Shown in pieces: positions 1 to 7,634 of a stretch of DNA of 18,339 bases; position 1 is the first letter of the stretch; every line of letters starts with the position of its first letter. Position numbers and translations under genes: made by a program. Source of the stretch: JBQCDV01 sp051960855 (lineage in GTDB: Bacteria; Actinomycetota; Actinomycetes; JAJZTN01); contig JBQCDV010000067.1 of assembly GCA_051960855.1 (NCBI GenBank), positions 1 through 18,339 on the forward strand. Reading direction: 5' to 3'. The notes below the pieces were generated by a model that saw only the letters and a list, made by a program, of their open reading frames with translations, did not search any database and was not told the origin of the DNA.

Positions 1-1041
1 GGCTTCGTGCTCCTGCTGCACCTGATCGGCTTCGGTCTCCTGCTGCTCGTGATCGCCCCCGGCCACTACCGCGTGGGAGGGCAGGTCTTCGGCGTCGGCA
101 TCGGCATCACCGCCTACGTCCTGGGGATGCGCCACGCCTTCGACGCCGACCACATCGCGGCCATCGACAACACCACCCGCAAGTTCATGGAGGAGCGCAA
201 GCGGCCGGTCACCATCGGCTTCTGGTTCTCCCTGGGCCACTCGTCGGTCGTCTTCTTCATGACCCTGCTGCTGGCGACCGGCGTCAAGGCGCTCGTCGGC
301 GAGGTCAGCGACGACAGCTCGACCCTCAAGAGCACCGGCGGCCTGATCGGCACCCTCGTCAGCGGCGTCTTCCTCGTCCTCCTCGGCGTCATCAACCTCG
401 TGATCCTCGTGCAGATCCTCAAGGTCTTCGCCCGGATGCGGCGCGGCAGCTACGACGAGGCGACGCTCGAGGAGCACCTCAACAACCGGGGCCTGCTCAA
501 CCGGGTGCTGCGTCCGGCGATGAAGCTGGTGCGCCGGCCGTGGCAGATGTACCTCGTCGGGCTGCTGTTCGGGCTCGGCTTCGACACGGTCACCGAGATC
601 GCGCTGCTTGCCAGCGCCGGCGGAGCCGCGCAGGCGAACCTGCCTTGGTACGCGATCCTGGCGCTGCCGGTGCTGTTCGCCGCCGGCATGAGCCTGTTCG
701 ACTCGATTGACGGCTGCTTCATGAACTTCGCCTACGGCTGGGCCTTCTCCCGACCGGTGCGCAAGGTCTACTACAACATCACGATCACGGCGCTGTCCGT
801 CGCGGTCGCGCTGGTGATCGGCGTCATCGAGCTCGGGGGCCTGCTGTCAGAGAAGCTCGGCGTCTCGGGGGGAGTCCTCGGCTGGATGGCCAGCCTGGAC
901 CTCAACAACGTCGGCTACGCCATCGTTGCGCTCTTCGTCGTGACCTGGCTTGTGGCGCTCGCGGTCTGGCGCTGGGGACGCATCGAGGACCGATGGTCCA
1001 CGGGACTCGCAGCCGCTGAGCCGCCGTTGTCGTCGCGGTGA
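1..1041 (+). CDS. HoxN/HupN/NixA-family nickel/cobalt transporter (5' end outside window)
   Basis: Polytopic membrane permease that takes up Ni2+ and/or Co2+, usually to supply nickel or cobalt enzymes. The reading frame is open from base 1. A GTG at base 7 could start it, but the first codons (Gly-Phe-Val-Leu-Leu-Leu) already look like the first membrane helix, so the true start is probably upstream. Counting from base 7, all three family signatures are present: HAFDADH at residues 43-49 (the H-x4-D-H metal motif in TM2), LGFDTVTE at 190-197, and a segment containing AGMSLFDSIDG at 226-236. Hydrophobic stretches fit about eight helices, and about 344 visible residues is near the usual length. 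No urease, hydrogenase or cobalamin gene is visible nearby, so the metal cannot be assigned. A hairpin overlaps the stop codon. The family call is firm; the Ni/Co choice is open. Confidence 0.95.
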   Translation, partial: GFVLLLHLIGFGLLLLVIAPGHYRVGGQVFGVGIGITAYVLGMRHAFDADHIAAIDNTTRKFMEERKRPVTIGFWFSLGHSSVVFFMTLLLATGVKALVGEVSDDSSTLKSTGGLIGTLVSGVFLVLLGVINLVILVQILKVFARMRRGSYDEATLEEHLNNRGLLNRVLRPAMKLVRRPWQMYLVGLLFGLGFDTVTEIALLASAGGAAQANLPWYAILALPVLFAAGMSLFDSIDGCFMNFAYGWAFSRPVRKVYYNITITALSVAVALVIGVIELGGLLSEKLGVSGGVLGWMASLDLNNVGYAIVALFVVTWLVALAVWRWGRIEDRWSTGLAAAEPPLSSR

Positions 1042-1048
1042 CGACAAC
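1026..1048 (+). terminator. Perfect 9-bp hairpin over the transporter stop codon
   Basis: Arms GTTGTCGTC (1026-1034) and GACGACAAC (1040-1048) are perfect reverse complements around a 5-base loop. The loop's last T is the first base of the TGA stop. No T-run follows, so this would be an unconventional terminator of the kind common in actinobacteria, or a 3'-end stabiliser. It separates the transporter from the histidine kinase gene about 80 bases on. The structure is seen; the function is inferred. Confidence 0.5.
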
Positions 1049-1118
1049 AGCTCGCACACCGGCGCCACGTGCACTGACGGCTTCCGCCGACGACCCCCGC
1101 CGAGCCCCGCTTCACCTC

Positions 1119-1133
1119 TAGCCTGAGGTGGTG
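1119..1133 (+). promoter_or_regulatory. TAnnnT -10 box with possible leaderless start of the histidine kinase gene
   Basis: TAGCCT at 1119-1124 is followed by six bases and then GTG at 1131. This TAnnnT-N6-GTG spacing is what leaderless actinobacterial genes typically show, and the tryptophan dioxygenase gene in this window has the same arrangement. No good Shine-Dalgarno and no clear -35 box were seen. Confidence 0.4.
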
Positions 1134-2621
1134 ACGACACTCGCCGACCCGACGGGGTCGGTGATGATGATGCGCGTCATCGACGCGGTCTCGCGCATCA
1201 TGACGGCTGGCAACACCAGCGAGGTCCTCACCCGGCTGTCCGAGACTGCCGCCGCCATCGCGGGCTGCGAGGTCGTGCTCGCGATGCCGGACTCCCGCGG
1301 ACAGTGGCGGGACCTCGTCAGCGGAGACAGTGCGCAAGCCGCCGACCCCGCCTCCGACCTCGTCGTCCCCTTCGCCCTCGACGACGGCGTCCTCGCGCGC
1401 ATCGTGCTGCGCGGTGGGCGAGCCGACGGCAGTGAGGCCGGCACCGAGGCGGCCCGTCGGGCGGTCGCCGCCCTCGCGACCATCGCCGGGCCCGCGCTGC
1501 GCCAGGCGCGGCAGACTGAGCGGCTCTCCCATCAGCTGCGCAAGACCGCAGCGGTGGCCGCACTCAGCGAGTCGCTGCTGCGCAGCGAGGGGCCTGAGGA
1601 CGTCCTCCACACCGTGCCCGACCTTGCCGTCGGGACACTGGAGAGCACGATGGCCGAGGTGCTCGTGCGCGACGGCGACGCCTGGCTGCGCGTGCAGTCC
1701 ATCTCGCACAACGCGCCCCGGGAGCTCGCGGGCAAGCGGCTGCGCGTCGAGGCCACTCCTGGCGCCGACGTGCTGCGCACAGGGAGCACGCTCGCCCTCG
1801 ACAGCGGGGCGAGTCTCGACGCCATGTGGCCGGCGGCGACCCGCGCCGGCACCGCGCTCCTGACCCCGCTGCGAGGCCGCTCGTACGTCCACGCCGTCCT
1901 CGTCCTCGCCCGGACCCGTGCCGACGCCCGCTTCACGCCTGCCGAGATCTCCCTCATCGCAGCGCTCGCCGCCCAGGTGGGACTGGCCCTGGACCGCGCG
2001 ACGACGGGTGACCCCCGGCTCGTGCACGCCCTCCGGGAGGACCGGGCTCGCATCGCGCGGGACCTGCACGACGACGTGATCCAACGACTCTTCGGGATCG
2101 GGCTGGCGATCGACCGGGCGGTCACCAACACGTCGCCGGTCGCCACGCTCGCCCCGCTGGTCGAGGATGTCGACCAGGTCATCTCCGAGCTGCGCAGCGT
2201 CATCACCGACCTTCGGCGGCCGCCGGACGAGCAGGGGTTCGCGGCGGCGATCGAGGACGTCCTGACCGGCACGAACGCCGCCCTTGGCTGGCCGCTCGCC
2301 GTCGTCGCCCGCGAGCCCCTCGGCGCCGACGTTCCGGACCACCTTCGCCACGACCTGCTCGCCGTCCTCCGCGAGGCGCTCAGCAACGTCGTTCGCCATG
2401 CCCGTGCCAGCTGGGCCCAGGTGACCCTCGCGGTCGTCGACGGCGAGCTCCAGCTGGTCGTCGCCGACAACGGCGTCGGCCTGTCTGGCTCCCGACGCAG
2501 CGGGCTGAGCAACCTCGCCCGCCGCGCTGCCGAGCACGGCGGTGCGTTCACCTGTCAGGGGCGCGACGGCGGCGGGACCGAGGTGGCGTGGCGCGTGCCT
2601 GCTGGTCAGAGGTCGGGGTAG
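1131..2621 (+). CDS. Soluble sensor histidine kinase, GAF-GAF-HisKA_3-HATPase (NarL-partner type)
   Basis: Cytoplasmic two-component sensor kinase of about 496 residues with no hydrophobic segment long enough for a membrane helix. The N-terminal 300 residues read as two GAF-like sensor domains (roughly 8-130 and 140-290). The dimerisation/phosphoacceptor box RIARDLHDDVIQRLFGIGL is of HisKA_3 type, with its His near residue 313. An ATP-binding domain follows, with N-box REALSNVVRHA, G1 box DNGVGL and a final GGGTEVAWR segment. HisKA_3 kinases normally phosphorylate NarL/LuxR-type regulators, and such a gene converges on this one, overlapping it by 16 bases at the 3' ends, so it is the obvious partner candidate. 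The ligand of the GAF domains cannot be told. GTG 1131 is preferred because of the -10 box; GTG 1128 and ATG 1164 are alternatives. Confidence 0.93.
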   Translation: MTTLADPTGSVMMMRVIDAVSRIMTAGNTSEVLTRLSETAAAIAGCEVVLAMPDSRGQWRDLVSGDSAQAADPASDLVVPFALDDGVLARIVLRGGRADGSEAGTEAARRAVAALATIAGPALRQARQTERLSHQLRKTAAVAALSESLLRSEGPEDVLHTVPDLAVGTLESTMAEVLVRDGDAWLRVQSISHNAPRELAGKRLRVEATPGADVLRTGSTLALDSGASLDAMWPAATRAGTALLTPLRGRSYVHAVLVLARTRADARFTPAEISLIAALAAQVGLALDRATTGDPRLVHALREDRARIARDLHDDVIQRLFGIGLAIDRAVTNTSPVATLAPLVEDVDQVISELRSVITDLRRPPDEQGFAAAIEDVLTGTNAALGWPLAVVAREPLGADVPDHLRHDLLAVLREALSNVVRHARASWAQVTLAVVDGELQLVVADNGVGLSGSRRSGLSNLARRAAEHGGAFTCQGRDGGGTEVAWRVPAGQRSG

Positions 2622-3337
2622 CGGGCGGCGAGGACGGCGGCCTGCGTGCGTCGCTGCAGTCCGAGCTTGCCCAGCATGCGCGTCACATGGTTCTTGACGG
2701 TCTTCTCCGTCACGCCGAGGCGATCGGCGATCTGCCGGTTCGACATTCCCTCGCCGATGGCGCGCAGGACGTTGCGCTCCTGCCCTGTCAGCGCCTCGAC
2801 CGACGGCAGCGGAGCCGCGGCGACCTCGGCCGGTGAGCCGTCGCGCGCACCGAGCCGGCGCATCAGCCGCTGCGCGACCAGCGGGTGCAGCACCGACTGG
2901 CCCAGCGCGACCTTGCGGACCGCGTCGACGATGTCGCGGCTGCGCACCTGCTTGAGCAGGACGCCGCGTACCTCCGCGGCGATCGCGGCGACGATGACGT
3001 CGTCCTCGTCGTAGGACGTCAGCATGAGGATCTCGAGGTCGCCTCGCTCCCCGCGCGCCCAGCGGACGATCTCCACGCCGTCGCCGTCAGGCAGCCGGTA
3101 GTCGACCACCACGACGTCCGGATCGGCGGCCAGCAGGAGCTGCCGCGCCTGCGACACCGTCGCGGCCTCCCCGACGACGACGATGTCCTGCTCGGCCTCG
3201 AGGAGGTGCCGGAGTCCGTCGCGGACGACGTCGTGGTCGTCGACGAGAAACACCCGCAGCTGCCGCTCCCCCATCTGTCCCCCCGCGTGCCCCGCTCCCT
3301 CGTCCGCGTTCCAGGCAGCCGCAGCCCCCGTGCTCAC
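2606..3337 (-). CDS. NarL/LuxR-family response regulator, last gene of the flagellar run
   Basis: DNA-binding response regulator. The receiver domain has the acidic pair in FLVDDHDVV (about residues 33-34 from the GTG start), phospho-acceptor Asp79 in VVVDYRLPDGDG, the switch Thr in MLTSYDED and the Lys in VLLKQV. The C-terminal LuxR helix-turn-helix (about 177-235) contains LTGQERNVLRAIGEGMSNRQ and LGVTEKTVKNHVTRML. GTG 3337 overlaps the stop of the upstream small membrane-protein gene as GTGA, which favours it. An inner ATG at 3274, preceded by a G-rich stretch, would give the usual compact receiver and remove a 21-residue, Ala/Gly-rich leader. Position at the end of the flagellar genes suggests a motility or surface-related regulon, but its targets are unknown. 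The converging histidine kinase is its likely partner. Confidence 0.92.
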   Translation of the reverse strand: MSTGAAAAWNADEGAGHAGGQMGERQLRVFLVDDHDVVRDGLRHLLEAEQDIVVVGEAATVSQARQLLLAADPDVVVVDYRLPDGDGVEIVRWARGERGDLEILMLTSYDEDDVIVAAIAAEVRGVLLKQVRSRDIVDAVRKVALGQSVLHPLVAQRLMRRLGARDGSPAEVAAAPLPSVEALTGQERNVLRAIGEGMSNRQIADRLGVTEKTVKNHVTRMLGKLGLQRRTQAAVLAARYPDL

Positions 3338-3594
3338 GCCTCGTCCCCGGGCAGGCCGTCCTCGCGGCGACGGCGGGGCGCACCAGCCTCACCGGCCCGC
3401 AGCGCATCGCTCGCGCGAGCGGAGGCATAGCTGCCGAGCAGACTCATGAGCAGACTCCGGCCGACCCACGCGGCCAGGACCGCGGCGAGGAACACGACCA
3501 GCGCGCCGTCGACGCTCATCTGGCTGGTCACGAAGCCGCGGTACAGCGCCGGGGCCGACAGCACCAGCGCCACGACCAGCACAGCGGGGGTCAC
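3334..3594 (-). CDS. Small two-helix membrane protein of unknown function
   Basis: An 86-residue protein that I do not recognise. GTG 3594 overlaps the stop of the PilZ gene as GTGA, and its own stop overlaps the response regulator GTG as GTGA, so it is probably translated by coupling between them. Two hydrophobic segments are visible, about residues 3-17 and 30-53, separated by a short polar stretch around YRGFVTSQMSVDG. The C-terminal third is charged and Arg/Glu-rich (RRRRED) and is expected to be cytoplasmic. A longer open frame runs upstream to about 3858 but it lies wholly inside the PilZ gene in another frame and is a GC-driven shadow. A role in flagellar assembly or in linking the PilZ protein or regulator to the membrane is only inference from position. 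Confidence 0.55.
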   Translation of the reverse strand: MTPAVLVVALVLSAPALYRGFVTSQMSVDGALVVFLAAVLAAWVGRSLLMSLLGSYASARASDALRAGEAGAPRRRREDGLPGDEA

Positions 3595-4256
3595 ACCTTC
3601 TCCTTCATCGTCCGGCGCGCCAGCACCTGCTGGCGCAGCACCCATCTCCGGATGAGATCTTCCTCGCGCACCGGCTCCTCGAAGCGCACCACGAGCTCCA
3701 GCTCGCCGTGTCGGTCCCCCTCGCGGACGTCGATGACGTGACCATCGGCCTGCAGTTGGCGCTCGTCGAGCGTCACGTGCGCCCGCACCCGCTCTCCCGG
3801 CGCCACACGACCGGACACCCTGCCCCGCAGGCCACCCTCGCTGAGGTCGGACACCCAACCGGCGAGAACGACGACCGGGGTGTCACGCAGCGGCACGAGG
3901 CGCAGCGGCGTCGAGCTACTGGCCCGCGCGTAGCGGCGGCGCTCGGTGCGCCGGATGTCCCCGACGAGCTCCACGCGCCAGACCTTCACACCCTCCGCCG
4001 CCACGCTCTCCAGCCGGCCGGACACCTCGAACACTCCGGCACTTCCCGTCCACCTGACGAGAAGGGGCATGCCGTCGACCAGGGTCACGAGGTCGCCGAC
4101 GAAGCCCGGAGCGGCGATGACCAGGCGTGGCGCCGAGTGCGAGGGATCGTGCTCCACCGCTTCCACTCGAGAGGGAAACCCTTGTAGGTCCTCGGGTTTC
4201 ACCGCCACACGGACTAGCGCGTTGACGGCAGGAAGGTCGTCGGCGCGAATCGTCAC
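3591..4256 (-). CDS. PilZ-domain c-di-GMP-binding protein (YcgR-like)
   Basis: A 221-residue cytoplasmic protein that probably senses cyclic di-GMP and adjusts motility, as YcgR-type proteins do. The N-terminal 95 residues form a beta-rich YcgR-N-like module. The PilZ domain follows with both ligand signatures intact: R107-x3-R111 (in ERRRYAR) and D137-x-S139-x-x-G142 (DLSEGG). It therefore should be able to bind c-di-GMP. The C-terminus is basic (LRRQ-like helix ending in KEKV). GTG 4256 is chosen because it overlaps the stop of the FlhF-like gene as GTGA; the frame continues a few codons further upstream without a better start. In the operon it sits after the export gate genes and before the small membrane protein and the response regulator. 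The PilZ call is firm; control of motor or stator is inferred. Confidence 0.87.
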   Translation of the reverse strand: MTIRADDLPAVNALVRVAVKPEDLQGFPSRVEAVEHDPSHSAPRLVIAAPGFVGDLVTLVDGMPLLVRWTGSAGVFEVSGRLESVAAEGVKVWRVELVGDIRRTERRRYARASSSTPLRLVPLRDTPVVVLAGWVSDLSEGGLRGRVSGRVAPGERVRAHVTLDERQLQADGHVIDVREGDRHGELELVVRFEEPVREEDLIRRWVLRQQVLARRTMKEKV

Positions 4257-5560
4257 GCGGACTCCAAGAGCCGCTCGCACAGCAAGCTGGCCCAGGCGGC
4301 CGGCGTAGCGGCGACGCCGTCGATGGATGCGACGGGGACCCCCAGCGCGAGCACCGAGCCGGGGTCCGACGTGCGTCGAGCGTTTCGCACGAGCAGTGCC
4401 TGCACGGGAGCCAGACGGCGCAGTTGTCCCGCGGCGTCGTTCGTCTTGGTGGTGGCGTCGACGACGGCCCAGACCGCGTCAGCCTCGAGCACGTCGGCCA
4501 CCTCGCGTGCCCACTCCGGCGCACCCTCCTCCATCCCCGCGTCGACGGCGACGACGGTCGGGTGCGGGTTGCGGCGGATGGCCCGCAGCTTGCGGCGGGC
4601 GTCCTCGGGACCGATCAGGCGACGAGCCGCAGTGAGGCCGGGTACCGCGGCCGTGGCCGCCGCGAGGAGGACGGTCGCGGGGTCGAGACGAAGCCGCTGC
4701 GCCACTTCCTGCGCTGCCTGGTACGCCTGGGCAGCCGGCCCGGCGACGACGATGACGTCCCCTGCGCCCTTGGGTGTGCGCGGCGGCTGCGGCAGCTGCT
4801 CCAGAGCGCTCCGCAGCAGGCGCACCGCGGGCACGCCTTCAACCGGCGCCGGACGTAGCTCTGCGGGAAGCCCCAGTGCCGCCCACGACCCCTCCGACTC
4901 GGGCGCGGCGGCTATCCCTTCCGGCCGGTCCTGGACCACCACATTCCGAACGTCGTTGCCCACCGCCAGGTCCGTCGTCGGACGCGCGTGGCGACCCGCC
5001 ACCCGCCGCTCGACCGGGGCCAGCGGCGCCACCTCAGCTATTGCGGCGACTTCGGGTGCGGCAGCGAGCGTTGGCCCCACGGGGGGCTCTGACACCAGCC
5101 CGTCGGTGTCGTCAGCAAGTTGACGGAGGACCGCCGCGAAGCCGTGCGTCTGCGTCGACACGACTGGCGCCGTTTCGGTCTCCGCGCTGACCAGCGGCTG
5201 GAAGCGCAGCTCGCTCGCCCGCTCGGCCGAGTCGACGGCGGCCGCCAGTTCGAGCAGCGTCGTCGGCTCCGGGTGCACCACCGCCGGCGGCATGCCCACT
5301 GACGGCATGGTCACCGACGGGATGCCCACCGACGGCACGGCCACCGACGGGATGCCCACCGACGGCATGGTCACCGACGGCACCACCGCCGATGCATCGT
5401 CGATCTCGACGGTCACCTCGTAGCGCTCGCGCGCGAAAAACCCTGCGACGCCACCGCTGCGCACCTTGTCTGCGGCGATGATGCGAGCCGCTCCGCCGTG
5501 CTCGCGGCGGACCTGCGCCAGCAGCTCCTCGATGTCCGTTCCCTCAAGCAGCAGGCGCAT
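4253..5560 (-). CDS. FlhF-like protein with degenerate GTPase domain
   Basis: A 435-residue protein following flhA, where flhF lies in many flagellar operons. FlhF is an SRP-type GTPase that helps position flagella. The N-terminus (about 1-55: MRLLLEGTDIEELLAQV, then IIAADKVRSGGVAGFFA and YEVTVEID) matches the FlhF B-domain pattern. A 15-bp-encoded PSVxx repeat follows (about 61-90), then a long Pro/Ala/Glu-rich linker. The C-terminal region (about 265-435) resembles the NG fold, but the P-loop is lost: the place of GPTGVGKT reads GPAAQAYQ at residues 274-281. The motif normally DTAGR reads DAGMEE, and the TKxD specificity motif is not recognisable, although DATTKTND echoes an FlhF segment. 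It is unlikely to bind GTP in the normal way. ATG 5560 overlaps the flhA end by 17 bases. Homology to FlhF is inferred from pattern and position. Confidence 0.65.
   Translation of the reverse strand: MRLLLEGTDIEELLAQVRREHGGAARIIAADKVRSGGVAGFFARERYEVTVEIDDASAVVPSVTMPSVGIPSVAVPSVGIPSVTMPSVGMPPAVVHPEPTTLLELAAAVDSAERASELRFQPLVSAETETAPVVSTQTHGFAAVLRQLADDTDGLVSEPPVGPTLAAAPEVAAIAEVAPLAPVERRVAGRHARPTTDLAVGNDVRNVVVQDRPEGIAAAPESEGSWAALGLPAELRPAPVEGVPAVRLLRSALEQLPQPPRTPKGAGDVIVVAGPAAQAYQAAQEVAQRLRLDPATVLLAAATAAVPGLTAARRLIGPEDARRKLRAIRRNPHPTVVAVDAGMEEGAPEWAREVADVLEADAVWAVVDATTKTNDAAGQLRRLAPVQALLVRNARRTSDPGSVLALGVPVASIDGVAATPAAWASLLCERLLESA
5291..5380 (-). repeat. Six-copy 15-bp tandem repeat inside the FlhF-like gene
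   Basis: Six consecutive 15-base units, on the + strand of the form catg(c/g)(c/t)caccgacgg, starting at 5291, 5306, 5321, 5336, 5351 and 5366. A decayed seventh unit lies at 5381-5395. Units alternate, giving a 30-base higher-order period. In frame they encode PSVGM, PSVTM, PSVGI and PSVAV pentapeptides. Because 15 is a multiple of three, copy-number changes keep the frame open. Confidence 0.9.
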
Positions 5561-7622
5561 GTTCGCGGCTCACCATCCCGACGGTCTCGATGCGGAGCGC
5601 GTCGCCGATCTCGTGGAAGGCGACGACAGGAACCCGGGGCAATGCGGTCGACACGAGGCGTCGCAGCGCGGGACGCAGCGGCGCGGAGCACGCGAGGACC
5701 GGCGTGTGCCCTCGCTGCTCGGCGGACTCCACGAGTCCGGCGACCGAGTGCACGAGCCCCTCGGCCTGCAGCGCGTCGAGCGCGAGCTGTGTGCCACCAT
5801 CACCGGCACGCACGGACTGCAGGAGCACCTGCTCGAGCACCGGGTCGATCGTGATGACGCGCAGGACGTTGTCATGGGCGTGCGGCGCGACGATGGCGGC
5901 GCCGAGCCCTGCCCGGGCGGCTTCGGTCAGGCCCTCGGGGTCGGTGCTGGTCCTGGCGCGCAGGGACATCGCCTCGAAGATGCGGACGAGGTCGCGGATG
6001 GCGACGTTCTCGTCGAGCAGGGCAGCGAGGACGCGCTGCACCTCACCGAGGGACAGCAGGGCCGGAGTGAGCTCCTCCACCACGATGGGGTGCGTCCGCT
6101 TGACCATCTCGGTCAGCATGCGCACGTCCTCCCGGCCGAGCAGTCGGCTCGCGTGACGACGGACGACCTCGGCGAGGTGGGTGGTGATGACACTGGCGCG
6201 GTCGACGACCGTCGCACCCGAGATCTCCGCCTGCGCCCGCAGCTCCACCGGCACCCACTTGGCGGCCAGGCCGAAGACCGGCTCCACCGTGGGACGGCCG
6301 GGGATCGACTCCAGCCCGTCGCCGATGGCCAGGACACAGCCGGCCGGCGCCTCGCCACGGGCCACCTCGATGCCACCGATGCGCACGGCGTACGTCGACA
6401 GCGGCAGTGACAGGTCGTCACGGGTGCGGACGAGAGGAAGCACGAGTCCGAGGTCCAGCGCGATCTTGCGCCGCAGCGCACGCACGCGGTCGAGCAGGTC
6501 GCCGCCGTTCGCGCCGTCGACGAGGTCGACCAGATCGGGGGCGAGGTCGAGACCGAGAGGGTCGACCCGCATGTCGTTCGCGAGTGCCTCCGGGGAGTCC
6601 GGCGCGGGCAGCTCCGGGCCCTGCTGCTCCTCCGGCGCAGGTGCGGCCTCAGGGTCGGGCAGCCGGCTGCTGGCGAGCAGCGCGAGGCTGCCGACGATGA
6701 GAAAAGGCAGCTTCGGCAGGCCGGGGATGAGGCAGATGACGAGCACGGCTGCGCCGCCGACGCGGAGGGCGGCTCGCTGCTGGCTGAACTGCCGGATGAT
6801 GTCCTGTCCCATGCTCCCGTCGGTTGTGGCGCGGGTGACGATCAGACCCGTGCTCACCGAGAGCAGCAGCGCGGGAATCTGCGAGACGAGCCCGTCGCCG
6901 ACGCTGAGCAGGCTGTAGGTCGAGATGGCGTCGCCGATCGGCATGTGCTTCTGCACGACGCCGACGACGAATCCTCCGAGCAGGTTGATGGCGGTGATGA
7001 CGATCGCGGCGATCGCGTCGCCCTTGACGAACTTCGAGCCACCGTCCATCGCTCCGTAGAAGTCCGCCTCCGCGGCGACTTCCGCACGGCGGCGTCGAGC
7101 TTCGTGCTCGTCGATGAGGCCGGCGTTGAGGTCGGCGTCGATCGCCATCTGCTTGCCAGGCATGGCATCGAGGGTGAAGCGGGCACCGACCTCGGCGACG
7201 CGGCCGGCGCCGTTGGTGATGACCACGAACTGGATCACGAGCAGGATGAGGAAGATGACCAAGCCGACGATGAGCGAGCCGCCGACGACGAAGTGACCGA
7301 AGGCGTCGATCACCTTGCCGGCATAGCCGTTAAGCAGGACGAGACGGGTCGCACTGATGTTGAGAGCGAGCCGGAACAACGTCGCGACCAGCAGCAGCGA
7401 GGGGAAGACCGAGAAGTCGAGGGCTCGCTTGACGTTCATGCTCACGAGCAGGATCAGCAAGCTGCCGGTGATGTTCGCGGCGATGAGCAGGTCGAGCAGC
7501 ACCGCGGGCAGCGGGACGACCATCATCACGATGACGCAGACCACGGCCACCGGGACGACGACCTGACCCAGACGATTGCGAAGCACGGTCGGCGAGAGCT
7601 CCCTGGACGGCCTGGACGGCAT
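5544..7622 (-). CDS. flhA: Flagellar type III export gate protein FlhA
   Basis: FlhA forms the nonameric ring of the flagellar export gate, couples export to the proton motive force and docks chaperone-substrate complexes through its cytoplasmic domain. The protein is 692 residues, the usual size. The N-terminal half carries about eight hydrophobic helices. The FHIPEP signature is complete: RLALNISATR (residues 84-93), then the cytoplasmic loop with GARFTLDAMPGKQMAIDADL and NAGLIDEHEARRRR. The C-terminal half is the soluble docking domain. The start ATG 7622 has no convincing Shine-Dalgarno; a GTG twelve codons in is an alternative. A 77-base gap with a near-perfect inverted repeat separates it from flhB, unusual in this packed operon. 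Its 3' end overlaps the FlhF-like gene by 17 bases. Identity is certain. Confidence 0.98.
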   Translation of the reverse strand: MPSRPSRELSPTVLRNRLGQVVVPVAVVCVIVMMVVPLPAVLLDLLIAANITGSLLILLVSMNVKRALDFSVFPSLLLVATLFRLALNISATRLVLLNGYAGKVIDAFGHFVVGGSLIVGLVIFLILLVIQFVVITNGAGRVAEVGARFTLDAMPGKQMAIDADLNAGLIDEHEARRRRAEVAAEADFYGAMDGGSKFVKGDAIAAIVITAINLLGGFVVGVVQKHMPIGDAISTYSLLSVGDGLVSQIPALLLSVSTGLIVTRATTDGSMGQDIIRQFSQQRAALRVGGAAVLVICLIPGLPKLPFLIVGSLALLASSRLPDPEAAPAPEEQQGPELPAPDSPEALANDMRVDPLGLDLAPDLVDLVDGANGGDLLDRVRALRRKIALDLGLVLPLVRTRDDLSLPLSTYAVRIGGIEVARGEAPAGCVLAIGDGLESIPGRPTVEPVFGLAAKWVPVELRAQAEISGATVVDRASVITTHLAEVVRRHASRLLGREDVRMLTEMVKRTHPIVVEELTPALLSLGEVQRVLAALLDENVAIRDLVRIFEAMSLRARTSTDPEGLTEAARAGLGAAIVAPHAHDNVLRVITIDPVLEQVLLQSVRAGDGGTQLALDALQAEGLVHSVAGLVESAEQRGHTPVLACSAPLRPALRRLVSTALPRVPVVAFHEIGDALRIETVGMVSREHAPAA

Positions 7623-7634
7623 GGACGGGCGGGT

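Noticed and set aside
915..2537. Very long open frame opposite the histidine kinase gene
   Set aside because: Its translation is rich in Arg, Gly, Asp and His with no domain pattern, and it mirrors the third-position GC bias of a clear kinase gene on the other strand. Similar long frames opposite flhB/fliR (7760-9337) and fliL/motB (13252-14532) are rejected for the same reason.
3595..3858. Upstream extension of the small membrane-protein frame
   Set aside because: It lies fully inside the PilZ gene in another frame and is Arg/Gly/Ala-rich. The GTGA overlap at 3594 gives a better start.
4700..4780. Loss of the FlhF P-loop through a frameshift
   Set aside because: The frame before and after the site reads as the same NG-like pattern without a shift, and no alternative frame shows GKT at that place.
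5291..5395. CRISPR-like array
   Set aside because: The units are contiguous with no spacers and lie in frame inside a coding gene, so this is a coding tandem repeat.
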